A stretch of DNA of 64,000 nucleotides from Bacteriovoracaceae bacterium. Lineage in GTDB: Bacteria; Bdellovibrionota; Bacteriovoracia; Bacteriovoracales; Bacteriovoracaceae. The first letter of the stretch is position 1, and the number at the start of each line of letters is the position of its first letter. A program made the position numbers and the translations under genes. The stretch lies in assembly GCA_013141065.1 (NCBI GenBank), contig JABFRR010000007.1:62001-126000 (forward strand), given 5' to 3'. The notes below the pieces were generated by a model, which saw nothing but the letters and a program-made list of their open reading frames with translations, was not told where the DNA came from and did not search any database. Below, in pieces: positions 45,803 to 54,223 of this stretch.

Positions 45803-45833
45803 ATACGTCACAACTTTGCTTTATGTGACGTAT
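45803..45833. promoter_or_regulatory. Perfect 10-base inverted repeat between divergent promoters
   Basis: ATACGTCACA (45803-45812) and TGTGACGTAT (45824-45833) are exact reverse complements separated by 11 bases, 21 bases centre to centre, about two helical turns. It sits in the gap between the ECF sigma gene and the secreted-protein operon. It can be read either as an operator for a dimeric regulator or as two copies of a promoter element facing each way. Confidence 0.7.
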
Positions 45834-45872
45834 GGGTTTTGTATGTAAGCCTTATGTTATCAAGGAGAGAGC

Positions 45873-46523
45873 GTGACGACAAAATTTCTGCTAGTTATCG
45901 GCCTATATTTATCGGCCATTACTTATAGTCCGAAGCTCATGGCCCATCCAGTAGCTTTTGCGGGCAGTTATTCTATTATGACTTGGAACAGTAAGGAGAT
46001 GAGTGACTGGATGCTGACCCACAGTTTTACTTCACGCTATTCCCTTAGTGCACGCACTCTTAGACTGAATACAGAAGACGGAGAACGTAAGTTTTATATG
46101 CCTCAGTTAAACTTTCTCTTGAAGAGGTGGAATGAGTTATCGAGCCAGGCCAATGTCTATTTAAGCTTAGGCCACGGAGGTGAAAAAGTGAATAATTCAC
46201 TTAAAGACACTTCTGTTTTAGGTTTAGATGTCGATTGGGAGTCGAGAAAATATTACGTGTCTTTTAAAGAAGAAGTTATTCTTAGTCATCGCAATAATGA
46301 TCTCAATATTTACCAAAGTAAATTTCGTGCAGGTTTTGCACCCTATTTGGCAGAGTTTAATGAATTGAATTCTTGGTTTATTTTACAATTTGATCATTCC
46401 AATAAAGTAAAAGAAAGTATTAAGATTACCCCTATGATTAGGCTTTTTTATCAAAATGTTTTACTGGAATTCGGTGCTAGTCAAAAAGGCGATTCACAAT
46501 TAAATTTCATGGTTCATTTTTAA
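45873..46523 (+). CDS. Exported protein, probably a small outer-membrane barrel
   Basis: The 216-aa protein starts at GTG 45873 after a very good ribosome site (AAGGAGAG). It has a signal peptide ending near MAHPVAFAGS. The mature part shows amphipathic strands (ARTLRLNTEDGERKFYMPQL, QANVYLSLGHGG, WESRKYYVSFKEEV) and ends in Phe, which fits an outer-membrane barrel of about ten strands. No family recognised. First gene of the metal-related unit. Confidence 0.65.
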   Translation: MTTKFLLVIGLYLSAITYSPKLMAHPVAFAGSYSIMTWNSKEMSDWMLTHSFTSRYSLSARTLRLNTEDGERKFYMPQLNFLLKRWNELSSQANVYLSLGHGGEKVNNSLKDTSVLGLDVDWESRKYYVSFKEEVILSHRNNDLNIYQSKFRAGFAPYLAEFNELNSWFILQFDHSNKVKESIKITPMIRLFYQNVLLEFGASQKGDSQLNFMVHF

Positions 46524-46533
46524 GGAGTTCTGT

Positions 46534-46809
46534 ATGAACAAAATGGTATTGGTACTTAGTCTTATTTTTTCTCAATCAATTTTTGCTGCTGGTAAAATTG
46601 ATATTACGGTGAAAGGAATGGTTTGTTCATTTTGTTCGCAAGGAATCACTAAAAAATTTAAAGAAGAAGGTGTTAAGGACGTTAAAGTTGACCTAACAAA
46701 TCACTTAGTCTCGCTAGAGCTGGCCGACAATCAAAAACTTGATAATGCCAGAATTGAGACCATACTAAAAGATTCAGGTTATGGAGTGGAAAAAATTGAA
46801 ATCAAATAA
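46534..46809 (+). CDS. Periplasmic heavy-metal-associated (HMA, MerP-like) protein
   Basis: The 91-aa protein has a signal peptide (MNKMVLVLSLIFSQSIFAA) and one HMA domain with the metal-binding GMVCSFC motif (C32, C35 by my count). MerP-type proteins collect Hg2+ or other soft metals in the periplasm and pass them to a membrane partner. Here that partner is the next gene, which it overlaps by 29 bases. The metal cannot be named. Confidence 0.88.
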   Translation: MNKMVLVLSLIFSQSIFAAGKIDITVKGMVCSFCSQGITKKFKEEGVKDVKVDLTNHLVSLELADNQKLDNARIETILKDSGYGVEKIEIK

Positions 46810-47179
46810 TCAGTTACAAAAAAATATTTGGGTCTCTTTTTTTAGTTTGTTTACTTCTTTTAGCACACTCATATGTTGTGCACTTCCGGCACTCCTGGTT
46901 TCAATCGGACTGGGAGCATCGATGGTAGGCTTAGTGACAAACTTTCCTCAACTGATTTGGATTTCTGAAAATAAGTTGTTGGTATTTTCACTTTCATTCG
47001 TTCTTTTAAGTGTGAGTGCCTATTTGCAATACCGCTCGAGATTTCTGCCTTGCCCACTTGATCCAGGTGAGGCATTGGCCTGTACACAAGCCCGAAATTG
47101 GTCTAAAAGAATTACGATTTTTTCGGTGGTGGTCTGGATTATTGGGGCAAGTTTTGCGGTGATACCGCAGTTTCTTTAA
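46781..47179 (+). CDS. MerT/MerC-like metal membrane protein
   Basis: The 132-aa membrane protein has three helices. The first carries the vicinal Cys-Cys in LICCALPALLVSIGLGAS, the feature of Mer membrane transporters that takes metal from MerP. A second Cys pair is near PCPLDPGEALACTQ. No mercuric reductase is nearby, so export or uptake for another purpose is possible. It converges on a membrane-protein gene, overlapping by 41 bases. Confidence 0.78.
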   Translation: MEWKKLKSNNQLQKNIWVSFFSLFTSFSTLICCALPALLVSIGLGASMVGLVTNFPQLIWISENKLLVFSLSFVLLSVSAYLQYRSRFLPCPLDPGEALACTQARNWSKRITIFSVVVWIIGASFAVIPQFL

Positions 47180-47570
47180 AAATTTTGGCGAAAGTGTAGT
47201 AGCCCAAAAGATAAAAGAGTGCAGGCAAAAGAGCGTAGAGTGAATGGCTAATTGATATGAGTAAAGCTAAGGCAAAACCCACGACTGCAAAGATTTTAAG
47301 GTAAAGATAAGCTGCTCTCATCTTTTTGATGGCCATGATGTAAACAGCACTTTGGGCCAGAATGAATAATAAAAGGAGAAAAGTAAGACTTTGAAGAATC
47401 ACTTTATAAAGTTGAATTTGAAAATCTGGTGAATTAATCGCACTTTTGGCAATCACATTAAAATTTTGGTAATTCGTCGCTTGATAATAGATCCAAGCTA
47501 TTAAAGTCATGTCACTTAAAAAGCAGCCAGCAAGGGAGATGATCTTTATTTCATTTTTTTTTGATAACAT
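47139..47570 (-). CDS. Four-helix membrane protein of unknown function
   Basis: The 143-aa protein has four membrane helices and a short cytoplasmic N-terminus, with no recognised family. It overlaps the 3' end of the MerT-like gene by 41 bases on the other strand and is divergent from nnrD. Whether it belongs to the metal unit is not known. Confidence 0.6.
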   Translation of the reverse strand: MLSKKNEIKIISLAGCFLSDMTLIAWIYYQATNYQNFNVIAKSAINSPDFQIQLYKVILQSLTFLLLLFILAQSAVYIMAIKKMRAAYLYLKIFAVVGFALALLISISHSLYALLPALFYLLGYYTFAKIFKETAVSPQNLPQ

Positions 47571-47647
47571 GATTAAAGTATAGAAATAATCAGTTTTAAT
47601 GAAAAGTTTTTTAATGAATTAGCCTAAAAATACGTCATAATGTTGTT

Positions 47648-48481
47648 ATGAAAATGGTGAAACTAACAAAGCTCCAGATTAGAAAAAAGCTCCCAAAAAG
47701 AGTTAAAAGCAGCAATAAAACAGATGCAGGTCATACCCTTATGATTGCAGGTGGGAAAAATTATCTTGGAGCGGGAATTATCTCGGCCTTGGCAGCGACA
47801 AAAGTGGGATCAGGTTACACCCATTTAATGTGTGAGTCTAAAAAATACCCGTGGCTTTTATGTCCTGATTTTATCCTTCATCCATTGAAAATTTCTATAC
47901 TTTCAAAGTTAGCTGATTTTTCTTTTGGAGTTGGCCCGGGCCTTGGAGTCAATTCTTTTACTAAAAAAGTTATTACTACGCTTATTAAGAATAAAAGAGA
48001 GAAAGTCACTTTAGACGCTGATGCACTTACGGTTTTATCCCAAATGAAAAAAATAAAAATTCCCTCATCATGGATTTTAACTCCTCATGAAGGTGAGCTG
48101 GCAAGACTGCTTCAAACAACAAGCCAGGTTGTAAAATCAGACCGAATGAAATCTTTAAAACAAGCTCACTTCAAATATGGCTGCCACATTCTCCTTAAAG
48201 GTGCAGAGACACTGTTAATTGATCATCAAGGAAAAGTTTATTGTGTTAATGAAGGAACAGTGGCCTTAGCTAAAGCGGGAATGGGAGATATCTTGACAGG
48301 ATTAATCACTGGTCTTCGAGCGCAAGGATTAAGTCCAATCGATGCGATGAGTGTTGCAACTTTTATTCATGGAAGAGCGTCAAGAGAGTATTTAAAAAAA
48401 GGGAATGATATTTTAAGTTTAAGACCCGTGGATTTAATTGAGTTAATTCCTAGGACAATTAGGAAGACTCGAGAGTCATAA
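47648..48481 (+). CDS. nnrD: ADP-dependent NAD(P)H-hydrate dehydratase
   Basis: The 277-aa cytoplasmic repair enzyme turns hydrated NAD(P)H back into NAD(P)H. It carries GHTLMIAGGKNYLGAG at the N-terminus, ILTPHEGELARLL in the middle and NEGTVALAKAGMGDILTG near the C-terminus, where the Asp is catalytic. The partner epimerase domain (YjeF_N) that is often fused in front is absent and not found in the window. Confidence 0.92.
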   Translation: MKMVKLTKLQIRKKLPKRVKSSNKTDAGHTLMIAGGKNYLGAGIISALAATKVGSGYTHLMCESKKYPWLLCPDFILHPLKISILSKLADFSFGVGPGLGVNSFTKKVITTLIKNKREKVTLDADALTVLSQMKKIKIPSSWILTPHEGELARLLQTTSQVVKSDRMKSLKQAHFKYGCHILLKGAETLLIDHQGKVYCVNEGTVALAKAGMGDILTGLITGLRAQGLSPIDAMSVATFIHGRASREYLKKGNDILSLRPVDLIELIPRTIRKTRES

Positions 48482-48648
48482 CCATACCGGAGTCAATTTA
48501 GAGAATTGGTAAAGGGTTGGTCGGCAGTAAAATTTCACCAAATTTGGCAATTGGTGTATATTAAACTAGTAAATATGGATTGCCTTAAACAAGGTCAAAT
48601 CTATTATATGATAAATCAATGGATTCAGTTTTAAGGGGCTGTGGTGTA

Positions 48649-49995
48649 ATGAAAGTATTAGTGATAGATGATGAAAGTGATATATGCGACATAGTTTCAT
48701 TTTATATTGAAGAATATTTTAAAGGAGAAATAAGTTTCTCACTCGCGAGTGGTGCACCAGATGCTATTGAAAAAATCAAGCATACTCAATTCGATCTAAT
48801 CTTGTGTGATCATAATATGCCAAGTGGAAATGGTAACTTAGTTCAACAATATCTATTAGAAAATAGATTAGATGTAAAATATGTCGTTTGTTCATCTGTT
48901 GAGCCCTGCGATCTTCCTGAACTCTATAATTTAGAACATGTCTATTTTAATATTCTAAAGCCAAATATTGAAAATGGAATAATCAAACTATGTTCATTGC
49001 TCGATTTACAAAAAGTAAATGATATAATAGAACAGGAGTATATTCCAATAGGTATCAATCTTTTATATTTAATAAGAGTGATGCCTTCAGATATTTATAT
49101 TTCAATCTCATCTCAAAAATATTTAAAATGCTTCCATCAAGGCGAAAGCTTTACAGATGGTGATAAACAGAAATATCAAAATAAAGAAATTTTCTTTTTA
49201 TTTGCAAAAGTTGAAGGTGATAAGGAATTATTTTTTAAATTAATTAACAATACTATTAGCCAAATATTAACAAGTAAAAATAAAACAATTGAAAATAAAT
49301 TATTAGAAACTCATTCTCAAGTTTCAGAAATAATGAAGTCTTATGGATTTACGCCTGAATCTATAGAATTAGCGAAAGTTACAATCAATGAAACAGCTAA
49401 AATTTTAACGAAAGGTGATGATGAGATCAGTAAAGCCTGGTTACGCATGACTTTGTTTGGAAGTTATCCATCTAAACTTTTTGTATTACAGTCAACCTTG
49501 AGTAGCATTATAGGTAAAAAGTTAAAATGGTCGACAGAAAGTACGATGCAAAAAATTGTAATGGCCACATTTTTTCAAGATTTAAATTTAGATTCGCTTG
49601 AGTTGATTAAACTTGTTGATTACCACGATTTTTTAACTAAGAAGCATTTATTTAATTTAAAAGAGTGTGAAAATTATCTCTCCCACCCAATTAGGGCTAA
49701 AGAGATGATATCAAAACTAAAAAATGTGCCAGCAGATGTCGATAAAATTGTTTTAGAACAACATGAATTACCCCATGGAGATGGCTTTCCAAGAAAGCTT
49801 AATTCACATCAGATTTTTCCACTTAGTGCATTACTTATTTTAACAGGAGTAATTTCTAAAACAATTTTAAATATGCCTAAGGCAAATATAAATTTTGAAA
49901 TTTTATTTAATGATCTTGAAGAGCGTGGCTACAATAAAGGAAATTTTAAAGAAATTTTTCATCATACAAGTACTTTTTTTTTACAAAATAAATAG
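48649..49995 (+). CDS. Response regulator with degenerate HD-GYP-like output
   Basis: The 448-aa protein starts at ATG 48649, with AAGGGG 12 bases upstream; ATG 48619 would add ten residues without a ribosome site. The receiver domain (1-115) is complete with D7/D8, phospho-acceptor D54 in LILCDHNMP, and Lys in NILKPN. The C-terminal part (about 280-420) resembles an HD-GYP phosphodiesterase, but the usual HD is QD (FFQDLNLD) and HHERxDGxGYP is EQHELPHGDGFP. Cyclic-di-GMP hydrolysis is therefore doubtful. The 115-275 region is unassigned. Confidence 0.8.
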   Translation: MKVLVIDDESDICDIVSFYIEEYFKGEISFSLASGAPDAIEKIKHTQFDLILCDHNMPSGNGNLVQQYLLENRLDVKYVVCSSVEPCDLPELYNLEHVYFNILKPNIENGIIKLCSLLDLQKVNDIIEQEYIPIGINLLYLIRVMPSDIYISISSQKYLKCFHQGESFTDGDKQKYQNKEIFFLFAKVEGDKELFFKLINNTISQILTSKNKTIENKLLETHSQVSEIMKSYGFTPESIELAKVTINETAKILTKGDDEISKAWLRMTLFGSYPSKLFVLQSTLSSIIGKKLKWSTESTMQKIVMATFFQDLNLDSLELIKLVDYHDFLTKKHLFNLKECENYLSHPIRAKEMISKLKNVPADVDKIVLEQHELPHGDGFPRKLNSHQIFPLSALLILTGVISKTILNMPKANINFEILFNDLEERGYNKGNFKEIFHHTSTFFLQNK

Positions 49996-50020
49996 CTATT
50001 CGTGACTGTTTTATTTTAGA

Positions 50021-50473
50021 CTACTCATCATAGCTGCCACGCTGAAGTTTTCTTTTAACGTCTTTTTCTTTGTCACTCTCTCTTTTGTCATGAAGTTTTT
50101 TACCTTTACCTAAAGCAAACTCTAATTTGATTTTAGAATCTTTAAAATATATTTTTGTGACAATGAGTGAGAGTTGTTGAGTCTTCATTTCATGATAAAT
50201 GTGTGTAATTTCTTGGCGATTGAGAAGTAGCTTTTTAATTCGAGATTCTTGGTGATTGTTAATATTACCAAATGAGTACTGAGGGATAAGTAGATTATAG
50301 GCCCAGACTTCACCTTTACTATCAATAGCAACGTAAGCTTCAGCGAGGGAAACTTTTCCTTCTCTTAAAACCTTAACTTCCGTTCCTTGTAATAAAATGC
50401 CGGCTTCAAAAGTTTCTTTTAAAGAGTAATCAAATGTCGCGCGTTTATTAGTCCCAATTATTTTAATGCCCAT
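50021..50473 (-). CDS. smpB: SmpB, tmRNA-binding protein
   Basis: The 150-aa protein works with tmRNA to free stalled ribosomes. Family segments are NKRATFDYSLKETFEAGILL, GTEVKVLREGKVSLAEAYVA, and the basic C-terminal tail KLHDKRESDKEKDVKRKLQR. Length is normal. It lies 3 bases after the FadL-like gene on the same strand. The tmRNA gene is not in the window. Confidence 0.95.
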   Translation of the reverse strand: MGIKIIGTNKRATFDYSLKETFEAGILLQGTEVKVLREGKVSLAEAYVAIDSKGEVWAYNLLIPQYSFGNINNHQESRIKKLLLNRQEITHIYHEMKTQQLSLIVTKIYFKDSKIKLEFALGKGKKLHDKRESDKEKDVKRKLQRGSYDE

Positions 50474-50476
50474 AAA

Positions 50477-51787
50477 TTAAAAATTAAATTTTACTCCTAA
50501 ATTCGCTGTCAAGATGTAGCCGCCGATATCATATCCCGGGGCCCCAAGTTTATTTCCAGCAGATCCATTTTCTTGTCCAGTCGTCTTGGTGACTTTCTTA
50601 GACTCAAGATGATGATACTGAAAAGCACTCCCTAAGTGAACATCTTTTGACCAAATAACCATACGGTATTGAAATCCTCCCGTACCGACAAGCGTGTTAA
50701 CGTCAACGGAGTTGCCACTACCTGAAAATTCTCCTTTGAGGGGAGTCATTCTGTACTGTGCACCTAAGAGTGTGCTCCAGCGGTCAGTCAGGTTATATTT
50801 AACTCCGATTCTGGGATTAAGAGTGTCTCTGGTTTGAATTTTTTCAAAATTCGTACTGGGAACAATGACACCGCCATTTTTTGTGACATCGATAATGGGA
50901 GTTTTGTAGCCACTCCACATTTGATATTCAAGGGCCCCAAAAATTTCCAGATCAGCGAGTTTTGTTGTTCCACCGATTCTAAAAGTGTGTGGGTCGTAGA
51001 ATATGAGGGAAGACATGGTTGAATCAAGTAGTGGCAGCGATGGGTTGGTAATTTCTCCAAACACTGAAGCCTTAAGATTGGATTTCATTTCTTGTTGGTA
51101 GGCAAGATACACGGTTTTGTTATCAAACATTTTCGTCACAGAGGCAATCGCTCCAACTGATGGCGAAACTTTTGATTGAGCACGGGCCCAAGAGCCGTAA
51201 GCAGCACCATTTAAGCTGAGATTGGTGCGAACTTCTGCTGTGGCCTGAAATCCCATCAGCGCCCCCAACGACCATGCAAGATCATCACTCCATTTTTTAG
51301 CGAAATTTAAATAAATGGAAGTGCGCTGAAATCGAGAACGATACATGATGTATTCAGGTAAAAAAGGATCACCTGAATTGGTACGAACCAAGTCTCCAAT
51401 AGGTAAAAAAACAGAAAGAGCTAAAGTCCCGAGGTGCTGATTTCCACCAACTGGCAGGGCCATATGAAGCGCACTTCCTAGAAATTTAGTGTAGTTGGTG
51501 TTGACCTTGCCATAAGTTTCAGTCGATGAATTAGTATTGTTGGTTATAACGACACGGTTAATGTCTTTAAAGTGAGGGGCAGTCGATGAGGCCTGAACTA
51601 AAACATTAAATTTATCAGAAAATCCTAAAATTGAAGGAGCGTAATAATTATTACTTGGATCATTAGTATTTAAATTTGCCTGGTTTCCAATTCCACTAGT
51701 TGAAAAGCTGGCCCCAAATAATTCTGGATAACTCGCTTGTGCATTACTCATTAATAAAAAAGGGATGAGGCTTAAGAGTCTTTTCAT
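50477..51787 (-). CDS. FadL/OMPP1-family outer-membrane protein
   Basis: The 436-aa protein has a signal peptide (about 1-18) and a long beta-barrel with alternating aromatic and polar residues (FSTSGIGNQANLNTNDPSNN near the start; GGYILTANLGVKFNF at the C-terminus ending in Phe). The N-terminal pattern of small residues and the Asn-rich plug resembles FadL/TodX hydrophobic-substrate channels, but the family call is moderate. It overlaps the rsmA stop by 4 bases and ends 3 bases before smpB. Confidence 0.75.
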   Translation of the reverse strand: MKRLLSLIPFLLMSNAQASYPELFGASFSTSGIGNQANLNTNDPSNNYYAPSILGFSDKFNVLVQASSTAPHFKDINRVVITNNTNSSTETYGKVNTNYTKFLGSALHMALPVGGNQHLGTLALSVFLPIGDLVRTNSGDPFLPEYIMYRSRFQRTSIYLNFAKKWSDDLAWSLGALMGFQATAEVRTNLSLNGAAYGSWARAQSKVSPSVGAIASVTKMFDNKTVYLAYQQEMKSNLKASVFGEITNPSLPLLDSTMSSLIFYDPHTFRIGGTTKLADLEIFGALEYQMWSGYKTPIIDVTKNGGVIVPSTNFEKIQTRDTLNPRIGVKYNLTDRWSTLLGAQYRMTPLKGEFSGSGNSVDVNTLVGTGGFQYRMVIWSKDVHLGSAFQYHHLESKKVTKTTGQENGSAGNKLGAPGYDIGGYILTANLGVKFNF

Positions 51788-52599
51788 TTTTTTAATTTCC
51801 CATAAAGAGCGATGACTTGTTCGAGTGTTAGGGCTTCGGCGCGAATAGTAAGTGGAATATTGATTTCTTTAAAACTTGATTCGATGAGTGACAGTGGAAA
51901 AGAGCTTTTGAGTAGTCCGCCCAGTTGTTTTCTTTTTTGAGCAAAAAGAGTTCGTAAAAATTTTTCAAATAAATGAAATTCAAAAAGTGGTACTAAAGGC
52001 GTTTCTTTTCTCACCATTGAAAGCACCGCTGAATCGACTTTGGGTGGTGGAGTGAAAGCTCCCGGTGGAACTTTACAAAGAAGTTCACAGTCAAAATAAC
52101 TTTGAGTGAGAGCATGAAGAGAGCCCATGAAATTTTTAGTGGTAGAAAAAGGAAAGACTTTATCTGCAACTTCTTTTTGAAACATTAATGTGAGATAGCG
52201 AATTTCGGGTGCCTTCAAAAAATTAATGAGTAGTGGAGTGCTTATATTGTAAGGAAGATTTGATACCAGCCAGATTTTTTTATCGCTTATGTTTTTTTCT
52301 TTAAAAAATTCACTAAGATTCAAGGCCAGGGCATCTGTCAGGGTAATTTGTTCTTCGGCTATAAATTGCAATAAGTAGGGTGGGAATCTATCGTCTTTTT
52401 CCACAACATGAAAAGGCAATTTTTCCTCTCGAGATCTTAGGGCAAGTGTCTCGGTTAAAATTCCCGGGCCAGGGCCGATTTCTACAATCGCCTCAGCAAG
52501 GTCTTTAAAGTCATAACAAATATTTTGTATGACCGAAGTGTCTTTTAAAAAGTGTTGTCCGAGAGATTTATTGGCCAATGGCAGCTCTAGTCTAGTCAT
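51784..52599 (-). CDS. rsmA: 16S rRNA dimethyladenosine transferase RsmA
   Basis: The 271-aa SAM-dependent enzyme dimethylates A1518 and A1519 of 16S rRNA. Motifs are SLGQHFLKD, IVEIGPGPGILTETL and the catalytic NLPYNIST. I prefer ATG 52599, which overlaps the end of tsaD by 8 bases. A longer form from 52659 would overlap it by 68 bases and add 20 residues that are not typical of the family. It is followed by the FadL-like gene with a 4-base overlap. Confidence 0.93.
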   Translation of the reverse strand: MTRLELPLANKSLGQHFLKDTSVIQNICYDFKDLAEAIVEIGPGPGILTETLALRSREEKLPFHVVEKDDRFPPYLLQFIAEEQITLTDALALNLSEFFKEKNISDKKIWLVSNLPYNISTPLLINFLKAPEIRYLTLMFQKEVADKVFPFSTTKNFMGSLHALTQSYFDCELLCKVPPGAFTPPPKVDSAVLSMVRKETPLVPLFEFHLFEKFLRTLFAQKRKQLGGLLKSSFPLSLIESSFKEINIPLTIRAEALTLEQVIALYGKLKK

Positions 52600-53653
52600 T
52601 TTTAGCCTCGCGAGATTTTTTGAGCTTATCTTGTTTTGAAACAAATTGTCCTCTGGCATCGAGGGCCAGGCAGTCAGGATAGGGAATAAAATTTTGATAG
52701 GTTCTCAGTCCGTAGTTGGCGATCATTGCCCCATTGTCTGTGCAATATTTTGGTTCAACAAAATGGACATTTTTAAACTCACGTAAGAGTGTCGTTCTTA
52801 AATAGGAATTACAGGCCACTCCGCCCCCAACCACAATCGGGAAGTTTTCCATCTTGCTCATGTTTTGGGCCACTTTAAGTTTTCTTGCAAGTGCTTCAAT
52901 GATGGCGTGCTGATAAGAAGCACAGACGTCTTCCATTTTATAGGTGTGATCAGATTTTTCTATAAAATTGCGAAGTGAAGTTTTGACTCCAGAAAAACTT
53001 AATGTTGCATCTCCTGAATCAAGCATTGAAATAGGAAAAGTATATTTTTTGAGATCGCCTGACTTGGCGAGGTCATCGATTATTTTTCCGGCTGGATAAC
53101 CAAGGCCCAAAAGTTTTCCGCCTTTATCAAAAGCTTCTCCGGCAGCATCATCAATGGTGTTGCCGATAATTTCAAAGTCAAATGGTGAGGTCACTTTGAG
53201 GTAGAGGCTGTGTCCGCCGCTAACGAGTAAACCAAGATATGGGTAGGCAACAGGCGAAGTTAAATGGATGGCCTCAAGGTGTGCATAGAGATGATTGACA
53301 GATGATAGGGGAAGTTCGTGTATGAGACTAAGAGTTTTAGCACAATTAATTCCAGTTAAGAGTGGTCCTAGAAGTCCGGGGTGAGTTGTCACGGCGACTA
53401 AGTCAATTTCTTTCACTTTTATGCCAGCAATCTTAAATGTTTCAGCTAAGAGAGGAGTAATTTTTTCTAAATGATTTCTCGCTGCGATTTCTGGAACAAC
53501 TCCGCCCCAACGCTGGAGAATGAGCTCTTGAGAAAATGATTGGTGGGCCAAAATAACTGGAGTTTGAGTTAAATTCTCAGGATTTCCCTTAATTAGGGCG
53601 ATGGACGTATCGTCACAACTTGTTTCAATGCCCAGTATTACTTTTTCTTTCAT
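52592..53653 (-). CDS. tsaD: tRNA threonylcarbamoyladenosine transferase TsaD
   Basis: The 353-aa enzyme attaches threonylcarbamoyl to A37 of ANN-decoding tRNAs. It has the ASKHA fold with ILGIETSCDDTS at the N-terminus and the metal ligands in NHLYAHLEA. ATG 53653 gives the usual MKEKVILGIETS start; a TTG 42 bases upstream is less likely. The partners TsaB/C/E are not in the window. Its gene opens a run tsaD-rsmA-FadL-like-smpB on the minus strand. Confidence 0.95.
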   Translation of the reverse strand: MKEKVILGIETSCDDTSIALIKGNPENLTQTPVILAHQSFSQELILQRWGGVVPEIAARNHLEKITPLLAETFKIAGIKVKEIDLVAVTTHPGLLGPLLTGINCAKTLSLIHELPLSSVNHLYAHLEAIHLTSPVAYPYLGLLVSGGHSLYLKVTSPFDFEIIGNTIDDAAGEAFDKGGKLLGLGYPAGKIIDDLAKSGDLKKYTFPISMLDSGDATLSFSGVKTSLRNFIEKSDHTYKMEDVCASYQHAIIEALARKLKVAQNMSKMENFPIVVGGGVACNSYLRTTLLREFKNVHFVEPKYCTDNGAMIANYGLRTYQNFIPYPDCLALDARGQFVSKQDKLKKSREAKND

Positions 53654-53752
53654 TTGGCTCTGCACAGGATTATTTTTTATTGAGTTTTGGGCCAATATAC
53701 ATCAAGCTAATCAGAATGAAAAACATTCATACATAGTTCAGGGAGGACTTAA

Positions 53753-54223
53753 ATGAAACTAATTATCGGCCTTATGGCACTTGTCGCTACGTCATCAGTT
53801 TTTGCAGCAGATTCATCTTCAGGATGTGGAATGGGTTATGAAATTGCACCAAAACAATCACTTGTCTCTTCTTCAACAAGATCAATTGTTAACGCAACCT
53901 TCTCAAACACAATAGCTATGACTCTTGGAACTTCTGGATGTGCAAAACACTCAATCGTTAAAAACGATGCAAAAGGAATTCACTTTGCTGAAGCTAACAT
54001 GAATGTTCTTGCTTTAGAAATGGCACGTGGAAATGGAGAGTTCGTAACTTCATTCGCTGGAGTTTTTGGTTGCCAAAACTCTGACCTGTTTGGTTCAATG
54101 GTTCAAGCAAAATATGAATCAGTTCTACCATCAGCTCAAACTTCTGGTGTAGAGCTTTTTAACAATGTAAAAGCGGAAATCAGAAACAATGCATCTCTTG
54201 CTTCTTCTTGCTCTCTTATCTAA
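53753..54223 (+). CDS. DUF3015 exported protein
   Basis: The 156-aa protein has a signal peptide (MKLIIGLMALVATSSVFAA) and a mature part with Cys in GCGMGY, GTSGCAKH and FGCQN, the DUF3015 pattern. A strong ribosome site (GGGAGGA) precedes the ATG. Function unknown. Such genes commonly sit directly before a DUF4105 gene, as here, where the coding regions overlap by 35 bases, suggesting they act together in the envelope. Confidence 0.85.
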   Translation: MKLIIGLMALVATSSVFAADSSSGCGMGYEIAPKQSLVSSSTRSIVNATFSNTIAMTLGTSGCAKHSIVKNDAKGIHFAEANMNVLALEMARGNGEFVTSFAGVFGCQNSDLFGSMVQAKYESVLPSAQTSGVELFNNVKAEIRNNASLASSCSLI

